DNA of 64,000 bases from Deltaproteobacteria bacterium (GCA_016178705.1 JACOST010000027.1:1-64000), one strand, 5' to 3'. Numbered from the stretch's first letter, positions 1-10,007 are shown. Notes: a model not told the origin generated them from the sequence alone. Translations and numbers: made by a program.

Positions 1-2
1 AC

Positions 3-158
3 CTGAGCAACGGCGGCCCAGAACAATTCTCGCAACCGGGCATCGTGAACACCAAGCAACGACCTGTCACACTGCGCCCGCAGACGTCGCTGCTCATTGT
101 GCCCGCGCGTTCATTGGCCCACCAGAGCAGCGCCGCGCTGCGCGGCTTCTCGCAATGA
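3..158 (+). CDS. C-terminal fragment of an unidentified protein (5' end outside window)
   Basis: An open frame enters from the left edge and encodes 51 residues before a TGA. It begins LSNGGPEQFSQPG and ends AALRGFSQ. Third codon positions are mostly G or C, as in the neighbouring real genes, which is why I report it. No domain is recognisable in so short a piece. The roughly 155 bases between it and the next gene hold a small GC-rich hairpin (around 200-215) that could end transcription. It could also be chance reading. Confidence 0.35.
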   Translation: MSNGGPEQFSQPGIVNTKQRPVTLRPQTSLLIVPARSLAHQSSAALRGFSQ

Positions 159-313
159 CAACTTCCGTTGCGCTCAAACTGAGACACTACCCCGCCGCAG
201 GGCGGCTTGAACGCGGCGCCGAGCTGTGAGAAGTGAGAGCGCCTTGGCGACACGCTCGCCGCGATGCGTGCCCATTGAACGCGTTTGCGGGTGGCTGACG
301 ACGAGGAGTATCT

Positions 314-2263
314 ATGGCGAATGCTGACATCGAATCCGTCTTGACCGAGCGCCGCGTGTTCCCGCCGGCCGCGGAGTTCAGCGCCAAGGCGCACGTGAGC
401 GGGCTGGCTGAGTACGAACGGCTCGCGCGCGAGGCCGAGGCCGATCCGCAGGCGTTCTGGGCCGGCATCGCCGGCGAACTCGATTGGTTCTCGCCGTGGC
501 GAACCATATTGGAATGGAAGCCGCCGTTCGCCAAGTGGTTCGTCGGCGGCACCACCAATCTCGCGCACAACTGCATCGACCGTCATCTCACCACCTGGCG
601 CCGCAACAAGGCGGCCATCATCTGGGAAGGCGAGCCCGGCGACAGCCGCACGCTGACGTACCAAGATCTCCATCGTGAGGTGTGCACGTTCGCCAACGTG
701 CTCAAGGGTCTTGGTGTGAAGAAGGGCGATCGCGTCGGTCTCTACCTGCCGCTCATTCCGGAGTTGGCGATCGCCATGCTCGCCTGCGCGCGCATCGGCG
801 CAACCCACAGTGTGGTGTTCGGCGGCTTCAGCGCCGAAGCGCTGCGCGATCGTATGAACGACGCGCAAGCGAAGGTCGTCGTCACCTCTGACGGTGGCTA
901 TCGCCGTGGACAGGTGGTGCCGTTGAAGGCCAACGTCGACGACGCGCTCCGCGATGCCCCGTGCGTTGAGCACGTGGTGGTCGTTCGCCGCACCGGCGAG
1001 ACCGTGCCGATGAAAGGCGGACGCGATCATTGGTGGCACGAGTTGATGGCGAAGGCGTCGGATGTATGTCCGGCCGAGCCGCTCGATGCCGAGCATCCGC
1101 TGTTCATCCTTTACACGAGCGGTACCACGGGCAAGCCGAAGGGGATCGTCCACACCACCGGCGGCTACATGGTGCAGACGTACATCTCTAGCAAGTGGGT
1201 CTTCGATCTCAAGGACGAAGACACGTACTGGTGCACCGCCGACATCGGCTGGGTGACCGGCCACAGCTACGTGGTCTACGGCATCCTCGCGAACGGCGCG
1301 ACATCGGTGATGTTCGAGGGCGCGCCGAACTATCCCGAGCCCGACCGCCTCTGGCAGATCATCGACAAGTACGGCGTGACGATCTTCTACACCGCGCCCA
1401 CTGCCATCCGCACCTTTGCCAAGTGGGGTCGCGAATGGCCGCGCAAGCATCGGCTCGACACGCTGCGACTACTCGGCACTGTTGGTGAGCCAATCAATCC
1501 GGAAGCCTGGATCTGGTACCACGAAGAGATCGGCAAGCAGCGTTGCCCGATCGTTGACACGTGGTGGCAGACTGAAACCGGCGCGATCATGATCACGCCG
1601 CTGGCGGGCGCGATTGCGACGAAACCCGGTTCGGCGACACGCCCGTTCCCAGGTATCCAGGTTGCGGTGGTGACGCGCGAGGGTGATCCGGTCGGTCCCA
1701 ATCAAGGCGGCTACCTGGTCATCAAGCATCCGTGGCCGAGCATGCTCCGCACGATCTACGGCGATCCGGATCGCTACGTGCAAACGTATTGGAGCCAAGT
1801 CGCGGGCTGCTACTTCACCGGCGACGGCGCACGTTACGACGAGGACGGCTACTTCTGGATCATGGGGCGCGTTGACGACGTGGTAAACGTTGCCGGTCAT
1901 CGTCTCGGTACGATGGAAGTGGAAAGCGCGTTGGTGAGTCACGAGGCGGTCGCCGAGGCCGCCGTCGTCGGGCGTCCCGATGCGATGAAGGGGCAAGCAA
2001 TCGCGGCGTTCGTCACGTTGGCCGCTGGCCACAAGGCGACCGACCAGATGAAGCTGGCGTTGCGCGACCATGTCGCCAAAGAGATCGGCGCTTTCGCCAA
2101 GCCCGACGACATTCGCTTCACCGATTCCCTGCCAAAAACTCGCAGCGGCAAGATCATGCGCCGCCTGCTGCGCGACATCGCCGCCGGCAAAGATACCATC
2201 GGCGACACCAGTACGATCGAAGATCTCTCCGTGCTGGCCAAACTGCGCGAGGATGAGGAGTGA
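314..2263 (+). CDS. acsA: acetyl-CoA synthetase (AMP-forming)
   Basis: Activates acetate with ATP and CoA to acetyl-CoA in the cytoplasm. The 649-residue length is normal for the AcsA family. The N-terminal ACAS domain ([17 protein letters not shown]) is followed by the AMP-binding P-loop [12 protein letters not shown], the core motif [11 protein letters not shown], and the hinge region with YFTGDGA and [11 protein letters not shown]. The C-terminal [11 protein letters not shown] carries the catalytic and acetylatable lysine. The ATG is preceded by GAGGAG at suitable spacing. Conserved acetyl-specific residues rather than longer-chain variants make acetate the likely substrate. The gene stands alone, with cysS downstream after a short repeat-bearing spacer. 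Confidence 0.95.
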   Translation: MANADIESVLTERRVFPPAAEFSAKAHVSGLAEYERLAREAEADPQAFWAGIAGELDWFSPWRTILEWKPPFAKWFVGGTTNLAHNCIDRHLTTWRRNKAAIIWEGEPGDSRTLTYQDLHREVCTFANVLKGLGVKKGDRVGLYLPLIPELAIAMLACARIGATHSVVFGGFSAEALRDRMNDAQAKVVVTSDGGYRRGQVVPLKANVDDALRDAPCVEHVVVVRRTGETVPMKGGRDHWWHELMAKASDVCPAEPLDAEHPLFILYTSGTTGKPKGIVHTTGGYMVQTYISSKWVFDLKDEDTYWCTADIGWVTGHSYVVYGILANGATSVMFEGAPNYPEPDRLWQIIDKYGVTIFYTAPTAIRTFAKWGREWPRKHRLDTLRLLGTVGEPINPEAWIWYHEEIGKQRCPIVDTWWQTETGAIMITPLAGAIATKPGSATRPFPGIQVAVVTREGDPVGPNQGGYLVIKHPWPSMLRTIYGDPDRYVQTYWSQVAGCYFTGDGARYDEDGYFWIMGRVDDVVNVAGHRLGTMEVESALVSHEAVAEAAVVGRPDAMKGQAIAAFVTLAAGHKATDQMKLALRDHVAKEIGAFAKPDDIRFTDSLPKTRSGKIMRRLLRDIAAGKDTIGDTSTIEDLSVLAKLREDEE

Positions 2264-2324
2264 GCTGCGCGAATCGCCGATGGTGTATTGTGTATTGCCA
2301 GAGGGGCGAGTTTGTCCCATCCGG

Positions 2325-2358
2325 CGATCAGCCATAAGCGATCGGCCATCAGCCATAT
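2325..2358. repeat. degenerate short-unit repeat (ATCAGCCATAAGC type)
   Basis: Three imperfect copies of a GATCAGCCAT-like word lie directly against the cysS start codon; the last copy supplies the ATG. The sequence is neither coding nor a recognisable regulatory site. It resembles the other word-like intergenic repeats of this window. Confidence 0.5.
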
Positions 2359-3772
2359 GCCATTCAGAATTCACAACACTCTCGCCGGCCGTTTGGAAGA
2401 ATTCGTTCCGCTGGTGCCGGGCAAGGTCGGCATGTACGTCTGCGGCGTCACGGTCTACGACCGCTCGCACATCGGCCATGCGCGCGCGATGGTCGTCTTC
2501 GACGTTCTCTACCGCTACCTGCGCTTTGCCGGCTACGACGTGACCTTCATTCGCAACTTCACCGACGTCGACGACAAGATCATTGCCCGCGCCAATCACG
2601 CCGGCATCTCGACCGACAGTTTGGTCGACACCAACATCCGGGCGTTTGCCGAGGACATCGCCGTGCTCGGCTGCTTGCCGCCGACGCTCGAGCCCCGGGC
2701 GACTCAGCACATCCCCGAGATGATCGCGCTGATCGAGAAGCTGATCGCCAAAGGACTGGCGTATCCCGCCGACGGTGACGTCTACTTCGCGGTCGACAAG
2801 TTGCCCGGCTACGGCAAGCTATCCAAGCGCAACCTCGACGACATGCAAGCGGGGGCACGCATCGAAGTCGACGAGCGCAAGCATCACCCGATGGACTTCG
2901 CGCTGTGGAAGGCGAGTAAGCCGGGTGAGCCGTGGTGGGACAGTCCGTGGGGCAGGGGGCGGCCCGGCTGGCACATCGAGTGTTCGGTGATGGCGAGCAA
3001 GTACCTCGATCAGCCGTTCGACATTCACGGCGGCGGCAACGATCTGATTTTTCCGCACCACGAGAACGAGATCGCTCAGTCCGAGGGTGCGCATGAGCGC
3101 ACCTTTGCGCGTTACTGGGTACACAACGGCATGGTGACCATCGACCGCGAGAAGATGTCGAAGTCGCTCGGCAACTTCATGACCGTGCAAGCGGCGTCGC
3201 AGCGCGTTGGCGGCGAAGCTGTGCGGCTGTTCGTGATCGGCACGCACTACCGCAGCCCGCTCGATTTCGCCGTCGAGCGGCTCGACGACGCTGCGGGCAA
3301 CGTGACTCGGATCTACGAGACTCTCGCGCGCGCCGATGCCGCGCTCGGGAGCGAGGTGGTGCCGGCCGACGCGGCCGTCGTGGCCGAGTTTCGTGCGGCG
3401 ATGGACAACGACCTCAACACCGCCGGTGCGCTCGGCGTCATCTTCGACACCCTGCGCGCTTTGAATCGCGCACTCGACCAGGACGATCTGCCGAAGGCGG
3501 CGCCGTTGCGCGTCGCGCTGCGCGAGATGTGTGGTGTCCTCGGTTTCGCGCAAGCCGACGCGAGCGCATGGCTGGAGCGCGCGCGCCGCGCCCATCTCGA
3601 TGCGACCGACGTGAACAGCGCCGCCGTCGAGCGCCTCATCGCCGAGCGCAACGACGCCCGCAAAGCCCGCAACTTCAAACGCGCCGATGAAATTCGCGCG
3701 CAACTCAAAGAACAGGGCATCGTGCTCGAAGACACGCCGTCGGGAACGAAGTGGAAGGTTGAGAAGAGTTGA
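2357..3772 (+). CDS. cysS: cysteinyl-tRNA synthetase
   Basis: Charges tRNA-Cys with cysteine. Class I signatures are intact: HIGH in the stretch YDRSHIGHARAM and KMSKS in EKMSKSLGN. The zinc ligands are visible as C29 (MYVCG), the cysteine of GWHIECS, and the histidines of GGNDLIFPHHENE. The length, 471 residues, is usual for bacteria. The frame stays open 23 codons further upstream, but that stretch reads through repeat sequence. Homology begins at MPFRIHNTL, so that ATG is taken as the start. The C-terminus has the DALR-type helical domain and ends just before a block of purine-rich repeats. Confidence 0.95.
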   Translation: MPFRIHNTLAGRLEEFVPLVPGKVGMYVCGVTVYDRSHIGHARAMVVFDVLYRYLRFAGYDVTFIRNFTDVDDKIIARANHAGISTDSLVDTNIRAFAEDIAVLGCLPPTLEPRATQHIPEMIALIEKLIAKGLAYPADGDVYFAVDKLPGYGKLSKRNLDDMQAGARIEVDERKHHPMDFALWKASKPGEPWWDSPWGRGRPGWHIECSVMASKYLDQPFDIHGGGNDLIFPHHENEIAQSEGAHERTFARYWVHNGMVTIDREKMSKSLGNFMTVQAASQRVGGEAVRLFVIGTHYRSPLDFAVERLDDAAGNVTRIYETLARADAALGSEVVPADAAVVAEFRAAMDNDLNTAGALGVIFDTLRALNRALDQDDLPKAAPLRVALREMCGVLGFAQADASAWLERARRAHLDATDVNSAAVERLIAERNDARKARNFKRADEIRAQLKEQGIVLEDTPSGTKWKVEKS

Positions 3773-3965
3773 AAGCGAAAAGGTGAAAGTGGAAAGCCAG
3801 AGAGGCTGAGAAGAGTTGAAAGTGGAAAGCTGAAAGTGAAGAGCCAGACATCCATGCTGAGGTCGAGTCGCCAACGTGTCCTCTGGCTTTCCACTTTTCA
3901 CTTTCAGCTTTCAGCTTCCCTTCCGCGTCCCCTCTGGCTTTCCACTTTTCGCTTTCAACTTTCCA
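3768..3965. repeat. left hairpin repeat block flanking the four-helix-bundle gene
   Basis: A purine-rich stretch made of words such as GTTGAAAGTGGAAAGC (about 3768-3852) is followed by a pyrimidine-rich stretch of complementary words (about 3889-3965). The segment starting GTTGAAAGCGAAAAG is matched by CTTTTCGCTTTCAAC near 3945, so the block can fold into a long imperfect hairpin. The repeats begin inside the last codons of cysS and stop just before the next gene. Confidence 0.75.
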
Positions 3966-4000
3966 CCGCTTGTTCCGTAGCAGTTGAACGGAGGCGCGAT

Positions 4001-4375
4001 ATGTCGAAGCGTTTCGAGGAGTTGATTGTCTGGCAGAAGGCGCGGGAGCTGACCGGTGTGATTTACGAGCTGACCCGGGGTCGGGAGTTTGAGCGCGATT
4101 TCGGTCTGAGGGATCAGATTCGGCGGGCAGCGGTGTCCGTGATGTCCAACATCGCCGAGGGCTTTGAGCGCGGCAGCAACGCTGAGTTCGGTCGTTTTCT
4201 GGTGATCGCGAAAGGTTCGTGCGGAGAAGTGCGCTGCCAACTGTACGTGGCCGTCGATCAAGGCTATATCGATGCTGCGACGTTCAAGCGCACGTGCGAG
4301 CGCGCCGAGGAAGTATCGCGAATGTTGCAGGGGCTGAATCGGAAAGTGAGGATGAAGGCGAAGGTTGCAGGATGA
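4001..4375 (+). CDS. four-helix-bundle protein (23S rRNA intervening-sequence / Avd-like family)
   Basis: A 124-residue helical protein with the family hallmarks: [14 protein letters not shown] at the N-terminus, then [24 protein letters not shown], then [17 protein letters not shown]. Family members form basic pentameric helical barrels; one branch (Avd) partners the reverse transcriptase of diversity-generating retroelements, and others lie in 23S rRNA intervening sequences. No reverse transcriptase or rRNA gene is nearby. The ATG is preceded by GGAGG. The frame extends 55 codons upstream but only through repeat-derived sequence. Hairpin repeats enclose the gene on both sides, so gene plus repeats looks like one inserted unit. 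Confidence 0.85.
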   Translation: MSKRFEELIVWQKARELTGVIYELTRGREFERDFGLRDQIRRAAVSVMSNIAEGFERGSNAEFGRFLVIAKGSCGEVRCQLYVAVDQGYIDAATFKRTCERAEEVSRMLQGLNRKVRMKAKVAG

Positions 4376-4597
4376 GGGTTGAAAGCTGAAAGTTGAAAGC
4401 CAAAAGCTAGAAGGTGAAAGCCGCCCGGCCAAGACTGAAGGAAGAAAGCTGAAAGCCAAGAGCAGCCCGTCCCGGCTTTTCGCTTTCGGCTTTGAACTTT
4501 GAACTTCAGCCCGGTCCGGCTTTCCACTTTCGGCTTTGGACTTCGAACTTGGGCTCAGCCCGTTTTGCTTTCCACTTTCAGCTTTAGACTTTGAACT
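4376..4597. repeat. right hairpin repeat block flanking the four-helix-bundle gene
   Basis: This mirrors the left block. Purine-rich words (GTTGAAAGCTGAAAG and variants) run from the stop codon to about 4465. They are followed by pyrimidine-rich complementary words (GGCTTTCCACTTTC, GGCTTTGAACTTTGAAC) up to the tRNA leader. The unit is about 14-16 bases and degenerate. Purine arm then pyrimidine arm again implies a hairpin rather than a plain tandem array. Confidence 0.75.
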
Positions 4598-4622
4598 GCC
4601 GGACGGCTATCGTCCGGCATCC

Positions 4623-4697
4623 GCGCCCGTAGCTCAGGTGGACTAGAGCGGCTGGCTTCGAACCAGTAGGTCGGGAGTTCGAATCTCTCCGGGCGCG
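4623..4697 (+). tRNA. tRNA-Arg (anticodon UCG)
   Basis: A full cloverleaf can be drawn. The acceptor stem is GCGCCCG/CGGGCGC and the D arm is GCTC/GAGC. The anticodon stem is GCTGG/CCAGT with loop CTTCGAA (anticodon UCG, codon CGA). The T arm is GGGAG/CTCTC with loop TTCGAAT, and the discriminator is G. CCA is not encoded. A run of T residues follows immediately and probably terminates the transcript. Its 3' half is repeated exactly about 5.3 kb downstream, marking it as an integration target. Confidence 0.95.
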
Positions 4698-4701
4698 CTT
4701 T
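4665..4701 (+). repeat. attachment-site copy 1 (3' part of tRNA-Arg)
   Basis: These 37 bases, from the anticodon-stem end through the T arm and acceptor to the first T residues, are identical to a second copy at 10008. Direct repeats of a tRNA 3' end are the classical product of site-specific integration by tyrosine recombinases. Confidence 0.75.
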
Positions 4702-4867
4702 TTTTCTTCGGAATGTCTTGGGCGCGACCCCTGCGAGGGGTGTCGCTCCTTGCCACTCGCAATCAAGCGCGCCGCGGGCGGATTGGAGCTGCGCCCAACG
4801 TCGAAATTCTGTGACGAGTGTGGCGCGGCGATAGCAGGCAGACGGCAATAGGCAGTTCCCCTCCGCC

Positions 4868-4899
4868 CCTAACAACCAACAACCTAACAACGAACAACC
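4868..4899. repeat. degenerate CAACCTAACAA-type repeat
   Basis: Overlapping copies of AACAACCAACAACCTAACAA-like words lie in the 280-base spacer between the tRNA and the first surface-protein gene. Otherwise the spacer holds nothing I can interpret. Confidence 0.5.
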
Positions 4900-4981
4900 T
4901 TCCCTCTCGCCATCCATTCTGTCGCTTTACTCTGGTCGGCTTGGTAGAAGCGCGGGCGACGACCGCGAGGGAGGGAATGCG

Positions 4982-6490
4982 ATGGTACGCTATCTATGGC
5001 TGGGGCTTCTGCTGCTGATCGTGAGGGTCGGCGCCGTGAACGGGCAGACGACGGCGTTCACCTATCAAGGGCAACTGACGGACGGTGCTGCGCCCGCGAA
5101 CGCGACCTACGACTTGCAGTTCAAGTTGTTCGACGCCGCGAGCAACGGAACACAAAAGGGCGGCACCAACACCAAGGACAACGTCAGCGTCGCCAACGGC
5201 TTGTTCACTGTGCAGCTCGACTTCGGCGCCGTGTTCGACGGCAACGCACGCTATCTCGAGCTCGGCGTACGCCCTGGGGCCAGCACGGGCGGGTATCAGA
5301 TGTTGCTGCCGCGCCAGGCGCTCGCCCCGGCGCCGTATGCGCTGTTTTCTGCCGCGCCGTGGGTGACCAACGGCGGCAACGTCTCCTTCACCAACGGCAA
5401 CGTCGGCATTGGGACAGCGAGCCCGCTAACGAGATTGCATGTTGCTTCGGGCGCCAGCGACATCCTCCCGCCGCGCATCGAGTCTTCGGGTACAACTGGC
5501 TTCGCAGCCGGCTGGGATTTCTATCAGGGGGCCGTGGGCAAAGGCTATGTGGGGGTGCCAGATTCCGCGGCGGATATAGGTGCTGGGGAGCTGGTGGTAT
5601 TTGGAGGGGCGGGGACCAAGACGTCGCTTTGGGCCGGAAGAACTCGAAGCGTCACACTCGACATCGGCGGCAGGGTCGGCATTGGGACAGCATCCCCCAC
5701 CGGAACGTTGACCGTCCGGGCACCCTCCCTAGCTGACAATATTTTTGAAGTCTACGACGCGACTGGTTTCTTTAAGTTTGTTGTAACTAGCGAGGGTTAC
5801 GTGGCTCTCGCGACGCTTCGTCCTGAGGCTTCCACCAAACACATTTGCTTCAACAGCGGCTTCTTGTCTCAGTGCTCTTCCGCCGCCGAATACGTCCCCA
5901 CCGTGGCAAGCGATTTGGGTGATCCAGAACCGGGAGACTTGGTCAGCATCGTCGGCGTCAATCCCTACGGCGATGAGCATGCCCCCTTTGCCGTGGGCAA
6001 ATCCACCCAGGCATGTGACCAGAATCTCGTCGGCTTCCTGCTCAAACCCGAGCTCAGTGCCGACGGCAACAAACTCAACGACCATTATCTGCCACTCGCC
6101 ATCTACGGCTACTTTCCTGCGAAGGTCACACTCGAGAACGGGCTGATCAAGCGCGGTGACCCGATCACGTCGAGCTCGAAGCCGGGCTATGGGATGAAAG
6201 CCATCAGCGCGTGCAAGATCATCGGCTATGCGTTGGAAGATGCGGACCGCGAAGGAACAATTCAGGTTTTCGCACAGCAGTCCGAAAGCGCCGCCCCAGA
6301 GGTCGCCGCGTTGCGGAGCCAGGTGCGCGCGCTGCGCCAGGAGAACGCGGTGCTCGCCGCGCGCCTCGAAGCGATGGCGGAGCCGAATCGCGCGCTCGAG
6401 GCGCGTCTCAGCGCGCTGGAGCAGGCGCTGGAGCGACACACTGAGGTTCGCCAAGCAGGCTTGTCCTCGTCGCTCGGTAACGGATTTTGA
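4982..6490 (+). CDS. secreted fibre-like surface protein with GNVGIGTASP repeats and C-terminal coiled coil
   Basis: 502 residues. An N-terminal hydrophobic signal (WLGLLLLIVRVGAVNGQ) precedes FTYQGQLTDGAAP, a start typical of secreted collar or adhesin-like proteins in environmental bacteria. Two VGIGTASP motifs mark repeats otherwise seen in phage tail fibres and bacterial surface fibres. After residue 300 comes a region beginning YVPTVASDLGDPEPGDLVSI, which resembles the autoproteolytic chaperone part of some fibre proteins. The last 80 residues are a heptad-rich coiled coil (VAALRSQVRALRQENAVLAARLEA is split here only by description). AGGGAGG lies just upstream of the ATG. First gene of the putative island; its exact role is unknown. 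Confidence 0.7.
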   Translation: MVRYLWLGLLLLIVRVGAVNGQTTAFTYQGQLTDGAAPANATYDLQFKLFDAASNGTQKGGTNTKDNVSVANGLFTVQLDFGAVFDGNARYLELGVRPGASTGGYQMLLPRQALAPAPYALFSAAPWVTNGGNVSFTNGNVGIGTASPLTRLHVASGASDILPPRIESSGTTGFAAGWDFYQGAVGKGYVGVPDSAADIGAGELVVFGGAGTKTSLWAGRTRSVTLDIGGRVGIGTASPTGTLTVRAPSLADNIFEVYDATGFFKFVVTSEGYVALATLRPEASTKHICFNSGFLSQCSSAAEYVPTVASDLGDPEPGDLVSIVGVNPYGDEHAPFAVGKSTQACDQNLVGFLLKPELSADGNKLNDHYLPLAIYGYFPAKVTLENGLIKRGDPITSSSKPGYGMKAISACKIIGYALEDADREGTIQVFAQQSESAAPEVAALRSQVRALRQENAVLAARLEAMAEPNRALEARLSALEQALERHTEVRQAGLSSSLGNGF

Positions 6491-6536
6491 ACGGATGAAC
6501 GCAACCGCTACGAGCTCGATGCCGGGGTGATCGAGC

Positions 6537-7532
6537 GTGAACCGGACCGCGCGCGCCGCGCTAGCCTCTGGTGCCCTTCTCGCGTGTGCCGCCATGGTGG
6601 TTGCGCAAAGCGGCGGCGCGTACACGTTGTCATGGTTCACCGTGGACGCGGGGGGTGGCACGAGCAACGGAGGCAGTTATGCGGTCGGCGGCACCGTCGG
6701 GCAACATGATGCGGGACTACTGAGCGGCGGCACGTATGCCGTTGGCGGCGGCTTCTGGTTTGGCATCCCGACGGGTGCTGTCCCGACGCCAACCAATACC
6801 TTCACACACACCGCAACGGTTACGCGGACGCGCACGCGCACCGGTACGCCGACGGCGACATCGACGTACACACCGATATTCACGCCGACGCGCACTCACA
6901 GCGCGACGCGGACAGCGACGCGGACCAGGACGGCCACGGCAACCCTCGTTTCAACCAACACACCGACGAGCGCCGCGACCGCGACGTCAACTCGCACGCC
7001 GACCCATACGCAGACCCGAACCGTGAGGGAGACACAAACGGCTACGCTCACGCCAACCCGAACCAATGTGCCCACAGCACCACCAACCGTCGCGCCCAAC
7101 ACCCCGACACCGACGGCCACCGCGACCGCAACGGCGACCACGGTCCCCACCCATACGCCGACTGACACCGCACCCATCACGCCAACCGCAACGGCATCGG
7201 GTACCGCCACGCTGGTCGCCAGCGCTTCGCCCACCGCGGCGACACCGACCACACCCGCCACTCACACACCGATGCGAACCGCGACGGCGTCTCCCTCCGC
7301 GACCACCGAACCAACGCCATCGCCTACGCCGAGCGCCACGGCCACCATCGCGACTGTCCGCGGCGATGCCAACTGCGATGGTCGCGTCGGCGCGGCGGAT
7401 CACACCGCGCTCCGCCTCCAGATCGTGAGCGGACAACGGGCCGTGTGCGGAGGCGATGACGTCAACGCTGACGGCGTCGTCGACAGCGCGGACATTGCGC
7501 CGCTCACCCAAGCGATATTCGCGGAGCGCTAG
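6537..7532 (+). CDS. secreted protein with Thr/Pro-rich linker and dockerin-like calcium repeats
   Basis: 331 residues from a GTG start. A signal peptide ([18 protein letters not shown]) is followed by a short glycine-rich module with two SGGxYAVGG-type units. A linker of roughly 180 residues made of Thr, Pro, Ala, Arg comes next. The C-terminal pair of loops, [12 protein letters not shown] and [12 protein letters not shown], matches type I dockerin calcium-binding repeats. Such a layout suggests an exported protein whose C-terminus docks or anchors. No cohesin is visible in the window. It lies 46 bases after the fibre-like gene and 206 bases before the NHL protein, so the three may be co-expressed. 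Confidence 0.7.
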   Translation: MNRTARAALASGALLACAAMVVAQSGGAYTLSWFTVDAGGGTSNGGSYAVGGTVGQHDAGLLSGGTYAVGGGFWFGIPTGAVPTPTNTFTHTATVTRTRTRTGTPTATSTYTPIFTPTRTHSATRTATRTRTATATLVSTNTPTSAATATSTRTPTHTQTRTVRETQTATLTPTRTNVPTAPPTVAPNTPTPTATATATATTVPTHTPTDTAPITPTATASGTATLVASASPTAATPTTPATHTPMRTATASPSATTEPTPSPTPSATATIATVRGDANCDGRVGAADHTALRLQIVSGQRAVCGGDDVNADGVVDSADIAPLTQAIFAER

Positions 7533-7738
7533 GAGTGCTACAGGGACTTCGCGAAGGAATGGCGGAAGCGGTCAGCTTGGGGCGCGCGCACGAGCGGCCC
7601 GTTTTCCGCCTCGGAGTCGCGGTTGCAAGGAAGTGGGCTGATGGCGTGCGCAGCCGGCTCGATATCTCGGCGGGGTGTCCCGCATCTCCGCGCGTGCGTT
7701 TGACAGGCGGGCAAAGGTCAAGATACTTCGCCGCGACG

Positions 7739-9850
7739 ATGAATGAGTTCCTCCGATCCACGTTCCGTGACGTGCCCATCGCGGTTGCGCTTCTGGTCGT
7801 CATCGTCGCACCGCCAGCCGTGAACGCCGACGGCGCGCCAGAGTGCCCGCAGACGATCGACTGTGTTGCCGGAAACCCCTTCACCGAGTTGGGTGATTCC
7901 GATTGCAACTGGGTGCTGGACCTGCGGGACCTCACCCTGCTGTTGCGAGCGCCATTCTGCGACACGTGCAAGACCTGTATGTCGAAGGACGCCAATGCCG
8001 ACGGGCGCGTATCGGTCGCCGACGTTACGGCGTTGATTCAGATCTTGGCGCGTCCGCGGACGTCCACGCCTACGCGGACCTTCATTCCTACGCCGACAAC
8101 GACATCGACGCCAACCAGCGCGCCGGCCACGGCTACCCGCACGCCGACGGCGAATACTGCAAGGGATTACTCTTTCGCTTATGCCTTCGGCGGGCCCGGG
8201 TTCGTGATTACCCCATTGAGCCGACCGATTGGAACGGCGATCGATGCGAACGGTCATGTGTGGATCGCGGACGGCCACAATTACATACTCGAGTTCGATT
8301 CGACCGGCAGGTACGTGGACTACATCGGTGCGGGCGGCAGCAACCCAGGATATTTCGACACGCCGCGGGGGATTGCCTTTGATACCAACGGCAGTATCTA
8401 CGTTGCCGACGCGGGGAACAACCGCATCCAGAAATTTACGTCGAGCGGACAGTTCCTCTTGCAGTGGGGGGCGACTGGGACCGCGCCGGAGAATCTCAGC
8501 CTGCCGTTCTGTGTCACCGTGCGAACCGGCGTCGTCTTCGTTTGCGATACCAATCGCAACAAAATGAAGCGATTCAGCACGAGCGGAGTATTCCAAGGGG
8601 AGTGGGGCGCCAGCGGCGATGGACCCGGAAAGTTCGATCAGCCGGTCGACATCGCCTTCGATTCTGACGGCTATGCCTACGTTGCCGACCTCGGCAACAA
8701 CCGCGTGCAAAAGTTCGATGCGTCGTTCGAACACGTCCTCGATATCGGCACGACGGGCGCACCCAGCACGCAGCTCGATGGCCCAACGGGTGTCGCGTTT
8801 GGGCCCGACGGTCGCCTGTACGTCAGCGACTTCGGCGACACGATCAAGGTCTACGATACGGATGGCAGCTTCGTCGGTGCGGCCGGTGAACAAGGGAGTG
8901 GCCCGGGGCAGTTCAACGACCCGCGTGACGTGGCCCTCGATTCCGACGGCAACGTCTACGTCGCCGACACCAATAATAATCGCGTGCAGAAGCTCGATGC
9001 GGATCTGCGGCCGGTGTGGCAGCTCATCGATGCGTTGGTGGCGCGTTTCGCTTCTCCGGTCGCCATCGCGTATTCGGCGACGCAGGGGATACTCATCAGC
9101 GATACCGTCGGCGATCAGGCTCGCGTCGCATTCTTCCGCCCCAACGGCGAGTTCGATGGAGACATACGCATCGCAACGGGCGGTAGTGCCGGCTTGGCGC
9201 ATGCCGGCGCGGGCATCGCCATCGCACCCAATGGCGACTTCTACCTTGCGGATTCGGCCAATCACAGCGTCGCGAAATTCAGTGCCGGACGGACGCTGCT
9301 CAAGTTTTTCGGCACGCCCGGTACCGGGCCTGGGCAATTCATGACCCCACGCGGCGTCGCGGTCGACGACATCGGCAATGTCTTCGTCGTCGATAGCGGC
9401 AACAATCGTGTGCAGAAATTCGATTCCAACGGAGTATTCCTGGACATCTGGGGAGGCTTCGGAACGGCCCCTGGTCAGTTCAATGCGCCACAATTCATCA
9501 CCGTGTTCGGCGATCGAGTGTACGTCACCGACTCGGGCAACAATCGCGTCGAAGCGTTCAACCGCTCGGGCGACTTCCTGACGCAGTGGGGAGAAACGGG
9601 TGACGCGCCGCTGCAGTTCATGTCGCCGCGAGGTATCGCAGTCGATCGCGATGGCTATGTCTACGTGGTCGACTCGGGCAATGATCGAGCGCAGAAGTTC
9701 ACGCCCAACGGCGGGTTCATCGTCAGCTTCGGCCATACCGCGCCCGGCCGTTATATCAATACGACCGGCGTCGCGGTTGCCGGCAACGGCGATGTGTTCG
9801 TGGTCAACAGCACAGAGAAGCGCGTTGTCGTGTGGCACGCGCCGCAGTGA
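7739..9850 (+). CDS. secreted NHL-repeat beta-propeller protein with N-terminal dockerin-like module
   Basis: 703 residues. The frame is open 68 codons further upstream, but the ATG at MNEFLRST is followed at once by a hydrophobic signal (VAVALLVVIVAPPAVNA-like), so it is preferred. After cleavage there is a dockerin-like pair (SDCNWVLDLRDL and DANADGRVSVADV), a short Thr/Pro linker, then about ten NHL repeats. Their signature is GxxPGQFxxPRGVAVDxxGNVYVADxxNNRVQKF, seen here in variants such as VYVADTNNNRVQKL. NHL propellers bind proteins, RNA or carbohydrate; the ligand here is unknown. Placing the dockerin at the N-terminus is the reverse of the preceding gene. Confidence 0.8.
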   Translation: MNEFLRSTFRDVPIAVALLVVIVAPPAVNADGAPECPQTIDCVAGNPFTELGDSDCNWVLDLRDLTLLLRAPFCDTCKTCMSKDANADGRVSVADVTALIQILARPRTSTPTRTFIPTPTTTSTPTSAPATATRTPTANTARDYSFAYAFGGPGFVITPLSRPIGTAIDANGHVWIADGHNYILEFDSTGRYVDYIGAGGSNPGYFDTPRGIAFDTNGSIYVADAGNNRIQKFTSSGQFLLQWGATGTAPENLSLPFCVTVRTGVVFVCDTNRNKMKRFSTSGVFQGEWGASGDGPGKFDQPVDIAFDSDGYAYVADLGNNRVQKFDASFEHVLDIGTTGAPSTQLDGPTGVAFGPDGRLYVSDFGDTIKVYDTDGSFVGAAGEQGSGPGQFNDPRDVALDSDGNVYVADTNNNRVQKLDADLRPVWQLIDALVARFASPVAIAYSATQGILISDTVGDQARVAFFRPNGEFDGDIRIATGGSAGLAHAGAGIAIAPNGDFYLADSANHSVAKFSAGRTLLKFFGTPGTGPGQFMTPRGVAVDDIGNVFVVDSGNNRVQKFDSNGVFLDIWGGFGTAPGQFNAPQFITVFGDRVYVTDSGNNRVEAFNRSGDFLTQWGETGDAPLQFMSPRGIAVDRDGYVYVVDSGNDRAQKFTPNGGFIVSFGHTAPGRYINTTGVAVAGNGDVFVVNSTEKRVVVWHAPQ

Positions 9851-10007
9851 CGTGACGCGAGTGGATAGACTCTGGCCGCGACGCAGGTGACCGACCAGGC
9901 GAAGGCTAATCGCCTATGCACGGCTGGCGCCGCGCGTCAGAGGCCGAGAGCGCACCCCGCGGGCACGCAAGATCTGCTGCAGCGCTGACTTGTCGACCTT
10001 GCCCGTT

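Noticed and set aside
3768-4597. CRISPR array or diversity-generating retroelement around the four-helix-bundle gene
   Set aside because: The repeats are degenerate, unevenly spaced and lack unique spacers; no reverse transcriptase or template/variable repeat pair was found.
7718-9838. Long minus-strand open frame (over 700 codons) opposite the NHL-repeat gene
   Set aside because: It mirrors the codon periodicity of the NHL repeats on the plus strand. It has no signal or domain, and the plus strand carries an unambiguous signal peptide and repeats.
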